64,000 nt of DNA from Phocoena phocoena (Eukaryota > Chordata > Mammalia > Artiodactyla > Phocoenidae), in contig NC_089222.1 in the NCBI RefSeq assembly GCF_963924675.1, positions 112,855,316 to 112,919,315 of the forward strand. The letters are read 5' to 3'. The notes under the pieces are model-generated. The model had not been told where the DNA came from, did not search any database, and was given only the letters and a program-made list of their open reading frames with translations. Below, piece after piece: positions 1 to 11,270 of this stretch. A program made the translations under genes and the position numbers. How positions within the stretch are numbered: position 1 is the stretch's first letter; each line of letters starts with the position of its first letter.

Positions 1-580
1 TGCATCATAACCCAAACTCAAAATTTTTTTTAAAACTTGGAATCATACAATGACATTCTCTGACCATAATGGAATTAGCAGAAAGGTAATGGGAAAATCT
101 CCAAGCATTTTGGAAAGAAACAAGAAAGTTCTAAATAATTCATAGATCATTGTGGAGAATTAGAAAATATTTTGAGCTGAACAAAATTAAAACTATAACA
201 TCAAAATTTATGGTATGCAGCTAAAACAATGCTTAAGGGAAAATTTCTATGATTAAGTGCTTATATTAGAAAAGAAGAAAGGTCTCAAACCAATAATAAT
301 CTTAGCTTCCTCCTTACAAAACTAGTAAAGAAGAACAAAATAAATCTAAGTATGTGGAATGAAGGAAATAATGAAGATGGGAGTAGAAATAAAATTGAAA
401 AGAGGAAAACAATAGAGAAAATCAAGGACACCTAAAGCTGGTTCTTTGAAAAAAAAAAAAAAAGTTGGGTGAACATCCAACAAAACTGGAAAAATAAGAC
501 ACAAATTAACAATATGAGACATGAAAGATGTGCTACTACAGACTGAAGACATCAAAATTATGTAAAGGAAATGAACTAAT
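1..580 (+). mobile_element. Old L1 (L1M-type) ORF2 fragment
   Basis: A decayed piece of LINE-1 ORF2 from the linker between the endonuclease and reverse transcriptase domains. The stretch near 436-450 matches the coding for the conserved SWFFE motif, which the young L1 of this window carries near 36980. All reading frames are broken by stops and indels and an A-run sits at 450-464. The element enters from beyond the left edge, so its 5' part is not visible. Family level is inferred from pattern only. Confidence 0.6.
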
Positions 581-2284
581 TCTTAAAAACACAAAAGAAC
601 ACAAATAATCACAACTAAAGATGAAATGAAAAACCAGAACAGCTCTATATCTAGAAATGAGCTGAATTTGTCACTTAAAATCTTCCTCAATAGCCTGCCA
701 AAGAATTTTTCAGGAGGGCTATACCATTTAGTCTCACTGATTCTGGGTACAATGTATAATCATGCTCCTCCCCCAAGAGTAGTTGCTTTTCAAATGTGTT
801 TGCTTCCTTTTCTTTTTTTGTAAACTTTTTTTTAATTGAATAAAAGATTCTTTAAATTCTCTAGTGCTTTACAATTTTCAGAAGTGTTTCCTTTTCTTTT
901 TTGTCTTCCTCCTGATTGAACTCTTCAGCTATCTGCATGAAGTTTTCACCAGTTCCCTAATGGCAGTAGCCCTTGTTAAAATTTCCCCGCACCTTCAGGC
1001 TTCTGCTCTGTAGTGTAGACTGGAAGAAAATTCCTGGTGGAGCTTTGCACCCCTCAAGAGCTGCTGCTCTCCTTTACAAGTCTGCACCACAGTGAAGATT
1101 ACTGACCTCTTTCCAAGTCTTTCCATGTCTTTAGTGTTTGTGGAGAAAGCTGTCAAGAAGTTAATGAATTCTCCCAATTACTGCAACATTAGAGGTTTCA
1201 TCCTCTTCTGCCTACTCACACTCAAGTCTTCACCCCGTGTCAGATTTTCTATCAGCTCTTACAGATTCTGTCTCTCTGCCTCTCTCTCCCTGTCTCTCTC
1301 TCTCTCTCTCTCTCTGCAGGCACCATCTCTCTTTAGATTTTGGGCCAGTTGGTTACTCTGTAAATGCAGATTCCCAAGGGGTTAAAAACATTGAAAAAGT
1401 TAGTCCAACTCTTTCTTTCAGTGTGTGAAAGACCCTGCTTCCATAATTCTATATCCTGGGGTGAAAATCTGAGATTGAACCTCTTTCTTTTATTAGCGTA
1501 TTTTGTAGATCTTTTACCTGTGAGCACAAATCTTCTTCATTTTGCTGTACTGTAGAGTATTTCTTAATATGGATTTAGAGCATATCATGTAACCAATTCC
1601 TAATTTATGGTCACAAATTTTAAGTTTTTAAGTCAAACGTTGCTTCTATAGAAGTCTCTAAGATATAGCTGTGTGATTATTTCAATAGGATAAATATATG
1701 AACTCGAAGTGGTGGTACAAACAATCTGAGTTATCTTTCTAAAGCACAAGTCTAATCATACATCTCCCACATTAGAGTCCTCTGATTTTTTTCTCCTTAG
1801 GTAAATCAAAATACCTTTATCATTTCCTTCAACCTACTTCTAGCATTTCAATCTCCTATTCTACCTACAATTTTACCCCTTCAGGGATATAAAATTATGC
1901 AAGGTTGTTTTTTTTTTTTTCTGACAGCAAGAACTCTTAAACCTATGATGTAATATAATTTTTATCCTACAGAGATTCCCTCATAGAAATTTGATTCTGC
2001 ATCATGCTTATTGTACTTATTGTGAATAGACATAAGAAACAACTAGATGAAAAATCTAAGTCTAATATGTTGTGATACTGCTATTAAAGGCATGTCTGTT
2101 AGGTTGTTCAAAAAAATGTACATAATGAATTTCTCTTTACATTTAGAGCCAGTAAAAGTGTGTTTTCCCTTTCTTTATGAATTTATTTACTTCCTTTTAT
2201 TAGATAATGAGAACATTATAACAACTGTTCTGTTTTGATTTACTGGAAACTTTAGTCAAATTTTGTGTTCCAAGTTAGAATGCA
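581..2284. other. No recognised gene; AT-rich spacer with a (TC)n tract
   Basis: I see no exon, RNA gene or clearly assignable repeat here. Open frames are short (at most 97 codons), overlap on both strands and show no recognisable domain. The only clear structure is the CT microsatellite at 1270-1315. Ancient repeats too diverged to recognise by eye may be present. Confidence 0.5.
1270..1315. repeat. (TC)n microsatellite
   Basis: Imperfect CT/TC dinucleotide run, purest at 1292-1315. It forms a polypyrimidine tract running into a CAG, so it superficially resembles a splice acceptor, but no exon can be supported downstream. Confidence 0.85.
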
Positions 2285-2756
2285 AGCCTAATTTTTTTTT
2301 TTAGAGTAAGAAATTGGTCAATAACTTTTTTTTTTATTGGAGTATAGATGCTTTACAATGTTGTGTTAGTTTCTGCTGTACAGCAAAGTGAATCAGCCAC
2401 ATGTATATATTTATCCCCTCTTTCTTGAATTTCCTTCCCATTTAGGTCAACACAGAGCAATTGAGTAGAGTTCCATGTGCTATACAGTCTGTTCTCATTA
2501 GTTATCTATTTTACACATAGTAGTGTATGTATGTCAATCCCAATCTCCCAATTCACCCCACCCCCGCTTCCCCCCTTAATATCTGTACATTTGTTCGCTA
2601 CGTCTGTGTCTCTATTTCTGCTTTGCAAATAAGTTCATCTATACCATTTTTCTAGATTCCACATATATGCATTAATATACGCTATTTGTTTTTCTCTTTC
2701 TGACTTACTTCACCCTGTATGACAGTCTCTAGGTCCAGCCATACCAGCCTAATTTT
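2285..2756 (-). mobile_element. 5'-truncated L1 3' end with possible short 3' transduction
   Basis: Minus-strand L1: the last bases of ORF2 plus the 3' UTR, closely related to the young L1 of this window (compare 2690-2740 with the complement of 39640-39670). An 11-bp direct repeat AGCCTAATTTT at 2285-2295 and 2746-2756 bounds the insertion, and the right copy is followed by A, giving an L1 endonuclease-like TTTT/A site. On the poly(T) side there are two T-runs, 2292-2302 and 2326-2335, separated by 23 non-L1 bases (2303-2325). That layout fits an L1 transcript that bypassed its own poly(A) signal and carried a little flanking DNA along. Confidence 0.75.
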
Positions 2757-3322
2757 ATTACTACATTTTTCTATAAGTTTATTGACCAATTATAATATTC
2801 AAGGTGTTATGCTAATTATAGCACATATAAAAGGGAAAAAGATTGTTCTTGTGCTGCTTACTTACAGTAATTTTGGAGAAAAATTGGCTAAAAATTTCAA
2901 ACAATGGAATATAACATAATGCAAAGAGTTCATGAAAATGGATTACTATCACCTGGAGGAGATTTTAAAAATGTTAAGAGTTTCCACGCTTCATAGTATA
3001 TAAATTAAGGAGAAGTTAGGTTTAGGAATAAGAAACATGAAGATGTGAGTACCTGCAAGGCATGTTAGAAGAACAGTGAGAAAGCTTTTCATTCTTATAA
3101 ATAGAAAATTTAATAAAATATACTTTGGCTTTAGATAAAATTGATAGAAATTATTGGTCATAATAAAACTTTAAGACCAAGATTTTATAAAGTCAAATGC
3201 GAATTATCAGAGCACTAAACTAAAAATGATCAGTAAATCAATGTAGAACATTTCTATTCCAATGATTATAAAAGACTTGGGAAAAAGGACAAAATATGGA
3301 TAAAAGAACTCACTTTAAATGT
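2757..3322. other. No recognised feature
   Basis: AT-rich sequence without a supported gene or assignable repeat. It contains TTATTGACCAATT at 2779-2791, the reverse complement of part of the tag at 2309-2321. Confidence 0.5.
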
Positions 3323-3332
3323 ATAAGATTCT

Positions 3333-3703
3333 GGACTTCCCTGGTGGCACAGTGGTTAAGAATCTGCCTGCCAATACAGGGGACACAGTTCTGAGCCCTG
3401 GTTCAGGAAGATCCCACACGCCACAGAGCAACTAAGCCCTTGCGCCACAACTATTGAGCCTGTGCTCTAGAGCCCGCAAGCCACAACTACTGAAGCCTGT
3501 GCGCCTAGAGCCCGTGTTCCGCGACAAGAGAAGCGACCACAATGAGAAGCCCGCGCACTGCAACGAAAAGTAGCCCCCGCTCGCCTCAACTAGAGAAACC
3601 CTGCACACAGCAACGAAGAACCAGCACAGCCAAAAATAAGTAAATAAATACATACATACATAAATTTATTTTTAAAAAAGGAAATGAGAGTTTAAAAAAC
3701 TGC
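3333..3703 (+). mobile_element. CHR-type tRNA-derived SINE (long form)
   Basis: Starts with the GGACTTCCCTGGTGG head of the cetacean CHR SINEs. A tRNA-like head with A-box-like TGGCACAGTGG and a decayed B box is followed by the long tRNA-unrelated body (ACAACTACTGAGCC-like motifs) and a tail of TAAATAAATA units. The direct repeat ATAAGATTCT at 3323-3332 and 3704-3713 marks target-site duplication. Several CpG sites have decayed, so it is older than the near-consensus copies at 12361 and 20793. Mobilisation depended on L1 enzymes. Confidence 0.9.
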
Positions 3704-3710
3704 ATAAGAT

Positions 3711-3956
3711 TCTGATTCTTATCTTTTTTTTTTTTTTTTTTTTTTATGCTGTACATGGGCCTCTCACCGTTGTGGCCTCACCCGTTGTGGAGCACAGGCT
3801 CCAGACACGCAGCCTCAGCAGCAATGGCTCATGGGCCCAGCCACTCCACGGCATGTAGGAATCTTCCCGGGCCGGGGCATGAACCTGTGTCCCCGGCATC
3901 GGCAGGTGGACTCTCAACCACTGTGCCACCAGGAAAGCCCTCTGATTCTTATCTTT
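3711..3956 (-). mobile_element. CHR-type SINE (short form) with 16-bp target duplication
   Basis: Minus-strand short CHR SINE: poly(T) at 3724-3745, body to 3940, ending in the complement of the GGGCTTTCCTGGTGG head. A perfect 16-bp repeat TCTGATTCTTATCTTT at 3711-3726 and 3941-3956 flanks it. The left copy overlaps the 3' target duplication of the neighbouring SINE at 3333, so this element landed immediately beside the earlier insertion and is the younger of the two. Confidence 0.93.
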
Positions 3957-4524
3957 AATAAGGAAAAAGCAAGAGTCTCTACTTCCTAAGGTCCTTCCTA
4001 AAGTTATTCAATGCAAATTATTACTTGAAATATGTTTTAAATTATTAAAAATACTCATGTAATCTCTGAATCCAAACAATCTAGAAACATGTAAAATATA
4101 TTTGCTCCTTCAGTCTATAGAATGAATGTGTTTGATATGTGAAAAGTAATTTATGAATCAAATAGTGTATGTGTTAAATCAGACCCTCACTTAATCAAGT
4201 ATGTTGATCTTAATTAAGAAACAGATTCCTTAAGTCTCCTTGCAGATTGCATTTAAGAGAGTGCTTTACAGACTCAAACACAAAGACAATGAAGGGGAGC
4301 AGAATATAGCTCTCCAGAATATGCCACTTTGGCATGTACATTATTTCAAGCTGAAGATAATTTGGGCCCAGCAGACTCAGGAAAACTTTTACCTCTACCT
4401 TAACTGCCTAAAAGAATTCTGATGGGGCCTAGCCCAGAGACAGAACTATTACCAGAGATAACTTTTTTTATCTGAAAGAATTACCTGCATGGCCAGGCAA
4501 ACATTTGATTACCAAATATCTGCT
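3957..4524. other. No recognised feature
   Basis: AT-rich spacer. The 60-codon frame at 4240-4422 shows no recognisable domain or splice context. Confidence 0.5.
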
Positions 4525-4844
4525 CTTCTTACTGTCCCTTTTTTTTTTTAACTTTTTATTTTGTATTGGAATATAGTTGAATAACAATGTTGTGTTAGTT
4601 TCAGGTATACAGCAAAGTGTTTCAGTTATATATACATATACATGTACCTATTCTTTTTCAAATAATTTTCCCATTTAGATTGCTACATAATACTGAGCAG
4701 AGTTCTCTGTGCTATACAGTAGGTCCTTGTTAGTTATTCATTTAAAAAATAGCAGTGAGTGAACTTATGACTACCATGGGGGAGAGGTGATGGGGAGGAT
4801 AGTTAGGGAGTTTGGGATTGACATGTACATACTTCTTACTGTCC
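4525..4844 (-). mobile_element. L1 3' end with 5' inversion (twin priming)
   Basis: From 4538 to about 4745 this is an L1 3' UTR on the minus strand, starting with poly(T). From about 4746 to 4831 the sequence switches to L1 3' UTR in plus orientation (GTGGGGAGG-like and TTTGGGATTGACAT motifs that precede the first part in a normal L1). A 13-bp direct repeat CTTCTTACTGTCC at 4525-4537 and 4832-4844 encloses both parts, so they came in together. This is the known signature of twin priming during L1 target-primed reverse transcription. Confidence 0.85.
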
Positions 4845-5879
4845 TTTGAATTACCCTCCTTCCCTTCGAAGCTCTAGGCCCCTATCCCACTATTTAGTTC
4901 AGAGTGGCATATAAGCCGTAGTTGCCTGAGTGCCTTTGAGTCTCATATTTTTATGGGGATCCCATGTGTACAAAATTTGTTTTTCTCCAATTAATCTGTT
5001 TTGTCAATTTAACTATTCAACCCACCAAAGAACCTCGAAGGGAAGAAGAAAAAGAAATTTCTGCCTTTACAGCAACACAGTGCTTTTAGTTATTGACTGA
5101 TTTATTGTTCGCTCCAAATTATGAAGTATGAGAAAATGTATAACTGTGAATTAGGCGACTGGTGTTAGACCTGAGAACCCCAGGATGGGACCCTTGGATT
5201 TCTCTTATAGGGAGTAGAAAGTGAGAGGATGTTCAACAGAAATATGACGTTGGAAACTGAACATATTTACCTCTTTCCTATCTTAGCTTGAATAAGTAAG
5301 AGGGTCATTCTTAGTGTCATAGTTTAGATAAAAGCTAGTAATGGCCTAAGTTTGAGAAGTTGCATAAGAAAAACAAATGAAGGAAAAATTGCCATAAATA
5401 CATCATGAGTGAGATGCAAATTAATGTAAGATCTAATTTCTAATAGAAAATCAGGATATATACTGATTTTCAGCAAAAATATACTCTTTCTGTGCAGCAG
5501 TTGTCTGGAAGTGAATAGTAGCTGCCTCCTTTAGAATGGCAAAAATAAATGTTATTTGGCCATAATCCTCACTACTGCCTGTTGCATACCAGATATTTTT
5601 CATTCATTTTTATTATTTTACTTCAATTGTACTAGTTTTCCTGTTCCTTTTGGTGCAAGACTTTGCTGCCTCTGGTTTAAAGACATCCTTGTGGATATTA
5701 AAAAACAAAACAAAACAAAAAAAAACCCTCGTGTCAAAGTGACATATATTCAAAATGGAACTAATGAAATACTCTAAAAGAAATAGTTTATGGGACGCAC
5801 ATGTAGGTTTTCTTAATTATAAGTATATAAACTGTTCACTAACCTAGATTTTACATAATACATTAAAATGCTCAACATG
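4845..5879. other. No recognised gene; A-rich run near 5700
   Basis: No supported gene or repeat apart from an (AAAAC)n-like A-rich run at 5698-5727. Short frames such as 5556-5777 end in this A-run and have no recognisable domain. Confidence 0.5.
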
Positions 5880-6245
5880 TTGGAAGTGCCTACTTTGGCA
5901 TAGGTGCTGGGCTAGATTCCAATCCATAGATATATAAAAGAAATTCTCTGACTTTGATGGTTTTGGGGCTGTAGAAGTAAGAAGCTCATGCAAACAAAAT
6001 ATAAAGGCTGAGAGAGGAGTGTTATGGAAACCCGGTGAGAAGGCAGCTTATTATGCATAAATGAGTACATGGTTTGGGGCAGGGATTGAGGTGAAGATGT
6101 TCAAAAAGCAAGGTTTCGTAGAGAAAGGGATACTTAAGCTATATTCAAGAACTGTAATTTTAAAGAACACAAGAAAGAGTAGAGCAATTTGGGCAAAGAG
6201 AAAACTAGTGTTTCCGCATGCATTTGTGATAAACCCACAATGATA
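5880..6245 (-). mobile_element. Probable ancient L2 fragment, antisense
   Basis: The order of motifs (GCATAGGTGCTGGG, then CTGACTTTGATGGTTTTGGGGCTGTAGAAG, then a region like GAGCATTC...) parallels the antisense of the L2 3' end, as seen more clearly at 18115. Heavily diverged; the assignment rests on pattern only. Confidence 0.4.
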
Positions 6246-7479
6246 TGGTGGTTATGATGATATTTATGCCTCACACAGATTAAGATCATTGAAAAATAAA
6301 ATTATCAATTTGCAAACTGTTCTTTACTCTTTATAACAGCAAGAGTTCTGGTTTTAATGATTATTTTCCCTGAACATTATTTTATGATTCTGATTAATTT
6401 TCTTGATCATTTTAAGTATTCTGCAAACCTATTTGCACAAATAGCCTTTTTGGAAGAATCAGTAGAAAACACTTGTTAAATAAAAGCCAAATGTCTTAGT
6501 CTCTTTCTTTAAGCTTCTTAGTAAAAAACAACAACATTGTCCTACCTCTCTTCAGAAATTGTTGTCTTTAACTTTGTTGCATAAATAACGAATTTATTTC
6601 AATTTTTAAAGAGATTCTTATTTAAAATAGAAGACATGGTAGGAAAGAAAAAACATTTTATAACATATTTTAAAATCTATTTTACCTTCATCTGTAGCTT
6701 TGATATTAATACAAGCTTTAGTTTGCAAAGCATTTTACGGTTACACTCTCTCCCAATTTTCTTTTTTCAAGTAAGTCATGGAGGAAAAAACTCAAAACTA
6801 AAATGTATTTTACTAATTTTTTGAACTGTAATTTCTTTCTTTTGGTTATATTGAAATTCATTAAAGTAATTCTGCTAGAGGGTTTGGCAGAACTAACATC
6901 AGACTTTAATTTATTCATATAAGTTTTTAAAAGAATTTTTCTGTTCTTTGGCTAAGAACTGACATTTTATGTATGATTAAAAGTTAATGTGCTTTAATTT
7001 GGAATGAGAACTGTTGAACATATTGTGTGAAAACAGATTTATGTCATAAAATGTCTCAAATGAAAAAATTGGTGGTGTCATGCTTCTTCTCTTAATGTTT
7101 TTATTCTGTTTTCTCTTTAGTACTTGCTCTGGCTCTGTCTCTTGAAATGTGAATACTTAAATTGGATAAATTCAATTACCCCTCAATGCCTCTTGTTTTT
7201 CAAAAAACTAATTAGAAGTTATTGAGTAAAAAACTGTTAGTGGTTTCAAAATTTATTAGAGCTGTGGAATGTAAAACACTGTTGGACACATAAATCTTCT
7301 GACTTCAAATCTATACATGCATATGTTATTCATTAAAGCAAACATATTTATTATAAGAATGGTAAATATAAATCTAAATACTTCAAGGATTAACTGAGGT
7401 GAATCTAAGGATGGAAGTAAGATAAAAAGTTTAGGCAGAAACAGCATTGGAATAATAAGTTCTAGTTACCATTTATAAC
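6246..7479. other. No recognised feature
   Basis: AT-rich, repeat-poor by eye. Frames are all under 70 codons and overlap on both strands, with no supported gene. Confidence 0.5.
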
Positions 7480-8560
7480 ATTTGTTGAATTTTTAGTATA
7501 TATGAGGTACAGTACCAGAGTCTGGGAATATAATCAAGCATAATTCTTGTACTCATTGAGCATAACATCAAATGGAAGAGACTGAGTACAAAAAATATTT
7601 TAGGCAACTACCTCCTCCCTGGTTTTATAATGGAAGCATGAAAGCTCTGTTTCCTTCTTCAGGGAATGGATACATTAAAATGCCTACAAAAGACACAGGT
7701 CTCAAGAACCAAGATCAGCATGGAGATATTTTAAAGGTTAGGCATTTGTGACACATATAAAAGATGTTAAATCTCCCCTTGTCTAAGGGAGCCAAGACCT
7801 CTAAAACACTAAAGCCTAGCTCTAGTGTGTTTTTTAAAATAGTTTTTCGAAGTTGTCTTCCTATGGAAATAAACACTATATTAATAATTTACTTATTAAT
7901 GTATCATAATTGTCATTTTTATAGATATATAAAGTAAATGTATAGAGAATGATTAAACTATATAAAGAGAAAGAAACCTAATCCAGGTTGAGGTGATAAT
8001 GAAAGTTCCTGATGAAGTGATATTTAATCTAAATCTTACAGAATTAAGAAGAATTTGCTTAGTACTGAATACGAAGAAGACATGTCAAGAGGAAATTAGC
8101 CTTAGAGAAGATCCTGAGTAAAATGAAATATTGTGCTTTGCAAGGACTGAAGAAGACCATAGACCATATTGATAGAAAGAGAATGGATTGGGGAAATAGG
8201 CAGAAGAGAGATGGCAAACCAGTATGTGTGTGTGTGTGTGTATGTGTGTGTGTGTGTGTATGTGTGAGTGCATAAACATTTATGTATATTTAAAAATAGG
8301 AAAAGGAAGCTGCTGAAAGATTTTAGGCACTGACGTGAGATGATCACATTTAGAGTGTGAACAGATCTCCTGCTTGCTGTTTGAGGAATGGATTAGAAGG
8401 GTTTACAAAAGATGTGGAGACATTAGAAAGGAAGCCAAAACTGTGGATGATAGTCTCAGCCTGAAGAGAAGTAGATGGCTTTGAAAAAATACATTTAGCA
8501 AGTAAAAATGATAGATTTTGATGATGATTGAATATACGAGACAGAGGGAGGCCACTTTCA
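7480..8560 (-). mobile_element. Ancient L2, antisense, with internal TG repeat
   Basis: Reads as degraded L2 on the minus strand. 7495-7600 matches the antisense 3' end (GTACAGTACCAGAGTCTGGGAATATAA-like). 8300-8400 matches the antisense ORF2 region, with a long stretch like GACATGATCTGATTT...GGAGAATGGATT. Frames are destroyed. A TG-rich microsatellite has grown at 8224-8266. Confidence 0.55.
8224..8266. repeat. (TG)n microsatellite with TA interruptions
   Basis: About 43 bp of TG repeats interrupted by TA twice, lying inside an L2 remnant. The interruptions lower expected length polymorphism. Confidence 0.9.
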
Positions 8561-9019
8561 AGGATTTTACTTATAAATCAAATAAAGAATAGACCTTCTG
8601 TAATATAATCTAGGGGGAAAAAGTCCCATTGTAAATTTGGCCCAACATAGGCATATCTCACTTTGACAAAAATTCAAATCAAGTAAGCCTCAAAATCAAA
8701 ACTAGGATGTGGTTTTCAGTCCCTATAATATACCTTAGTTGCTATTAGAAAATGACCTGGTTATGTTGCCTAGTCATAAAATTGAATACACTACTTAAAA
8801 AAAATAAGAACTATAGAAAAAATTTCCAATGGGCCCACACATATACATACACTTCTTTTAGATTCTCTGCTAGCAAAGAAACTTTTTCCCAATTTATTGA
8901 GGTGGCTTTTCAGCACAAACAAAACAAACCAAAAGATACAAAAACCAGTTATAAAGAATTTTTTATTGCATCTCTAGCAAGATGACATAAAGGGATTTTA
9001 TAATATCCTCTAGTCTAGT
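8561..9019. other. No recognised feature
   Basis: AT-rich sequence without a supported gene; the 77-codon frame at 8752 has no recognisable domain. Confidence 0.45.
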
Positions 9020-9240
9020 CAGCTTCCTTCAGGCATGTGCCATATTATTATGTCGATGTCTTATTCATTTCTGCATCCCCAGTGCCCTACGTACTCCTGG
9101 TCCCATATGTATGGACTATCGACTGAGGTCTATGTGAATATGAAATAACTTGCTTAAGGTCATGAGACTGATGAGAAAAACAAAGAAAATCAGGCTTTTT
9201 GTCTCCTTTCTCTTAGTGTGATATTCTTTCTGCTGGGCTG
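9020..9240. mobile_element. Possible L2/MIR remnant
   Basis: 9045-9100 resembles the sense L2 3' end (ATTTCTGCATCCCCAGTGCC). 9140-9190 resembles the conserved core of a MIR on the minus strand (AACTTGCTTAAGGTCATGAG). Both are short and diverged. Confidence 0.4.
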
Positions 9241-11089
9241 ACCTCATGTCTTGAAACCAACTTGACTTTCCCTCCCCAGTCAGCCAACACTTATTGCTAT
9301 AGACAGGTCCCTGGGACCTCAGGTTATTCAGAAACTAATTCTTGGAATGATAGCTTGGTCCCTGTTTGCCTATTGAAAACTGTTTCTTCATCTCTTCTGG
9401 TCTTTATTTTGCCTCATCTAACCAATACCTCATTTGTACTCCTAGGAATCTGAAGATTAACTAATGTTTTATAGTTACAAGGTCTTGAAAGTTTATCATA
9501 AATACTATCCTTTCTTTCAGTAGCTATTTGTCCCCTGCTCTTCAGATAAGCTCACAGTCTGATTTAGCCCAATTTACAAATGGCTCCTCCTGGCGTGGGC
9601 TAATGTGTTCAACTGGGCCCCTCCCTCTACCACACTTTGGCCCTGCCTCAGAAATGGAAAATCTATTACTGCCCAGAACATTTTGAAGCAGAATATTAGA
9701 ATACTGATGACAATTGGATTAAGAACCACCTGAATAAAAGAATAAAGAAAAAAATTCTTTTATAGACTTAAAGCACAACATATTTAGGTTAGAATCTATA
9801 GCATATCTCATCCAGTTTATGAAGTGTACAATATGTAGTGATTCCCACTCTTTCAGGAAACAAGGATATTCTTTTTTGTAGACTGCCTTCTTCCTTTCTA
9901 AGAACTTGCTTACAAACCAAGAACTTGTTTTGGAATCTCTTTTTGTTTTTGGTTGCTAATTAATACCTGCTGAGATCTTAACTGGTAATTCAGATAGAAA
10001 TTAATGATGCCTCAGAATATGACTGATCCAATCCAGGAAAGATTTGCATTTTAAAAAGAAACATTAGATTTGAAAGGATGAAGTCAAGCACTGGGTTTCT
10101 AACCAAATAGGCTGTGACTTTTAGGCAGGGGGAAATTTTCTTATTTATCCATAGATTTTATTTGCATATTTTTAGTCTTAAACTAGACAGGTAAATGTTG
10201 TGATTATTGGAGGGCAATGTCATACTTCCTTAAGGATATTTCTATAGGTTATGTAAAAATGTTTTCAGAAAGAAACTAAAGTTTGTATACAGAAAGAGGA
10301 AATTTCTGAAAAGTTTTTAATGGCTGTTGTATGATAATGTTTCATTTATGAGAGTTTCCTGTAGGGGAAAAGTAAATCCAAAAATAAGGACTTGGAGTTT
10401 AACAGTTCTGTACTACTGGTAGCAATCTTAAATAAAAATATGCAGTTGATGGAAAATAGAATTGCCTCAATTCTAAACTGTTGTTCTGCATATGCTAAAT
10501 CTTTTAAGGTTATCATAAAATTATGTGCCATATTTTCATGTCTCTCCCCCTCCGCCCAAAATGAAATGTTTTCAACCAATTCTGTTAACATATCACAGTT
10601 TAAAATAAAAGGCCTGATCACTCTGAACTGGATTTCAAGCACCTAAACATTAGAGTCATTCACTACCTTTAGTATTATAAGGAGACTTGATCCAACATAA
10701 TTTTTCCTTTTCCAAGGTAACATTTCCTATTCCATTCGTTACTGCATTGTCTAGCTCATAAACTTCTCTAAAAGCTGGCACCATTATGTCCAGCCAACAT
10801 AATTCTTAGTGATCTCAAGCACTTAACAGAACATCCTGAAATCACACCATACTCACATCCACTCGATGCTTTTCGTTGTTTTTCACCACAATGTTCATCA
10901 CTGCCCCAGTCTTACCTTCTATATAAAAGCCAGGGTTCTAGGTCAGTAACTCAACCCAGAAGAAACTGAAACAGGTGAAACCTGAATGATACTTGATAAA
11001 TAAGTAAATGAAGCCTTCCTCAACTGTTCAGTTGCTGCTGACCTGTCCATCCTTGAAGATCTAAAATCTAATTTTATATCTAATGGTAT
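9241..11089. other. No recognised gene or repeat
   Basis: Nearly 1.9 kb with no assignable feature. The two frames at 10346-10646 (98 and 84 codons on opposite strands) overlap each other and show no domain, so I treat them as chance openings. Confidence 0.45.
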
Positions 11090-11270
11090 AATTTCTTACA
11101 CAATAAGTCTTTCATGCCAGTTATCATATCCTGTAATGTTTATCTTTCTTTTTTGATAGAGGACATTGTTTTATACTTATTTTGTATACCCTACATAACC
11201 TACCACAATGTTGGATGTTTTTGATAAGTTGTTATCAATCAATATGTAGAATATGGATATGACTTTAAGA
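11090..11270 (+). mobile_element. Possible L2 3' end
   Basis: The stretch 11155-11260 (GGACATTGTTTTATACTTATTTTGTATACCC, then CCACAATGTTGG) follows the spacing of the L2 3' end. Weak. Confidence 0.3.

Noticed and set aside
1270..1320. Polypyrimidine tract plus CAG as a splice acceptor
   Set aside because: It is a CT microsatellite and no exon with a donor site can be defined downstream.
10346..10646. Two frames of 98 and 84 codons on opposite strands
   Set aside because: Mutually overlapping, AT-rich, no recognisable motif.
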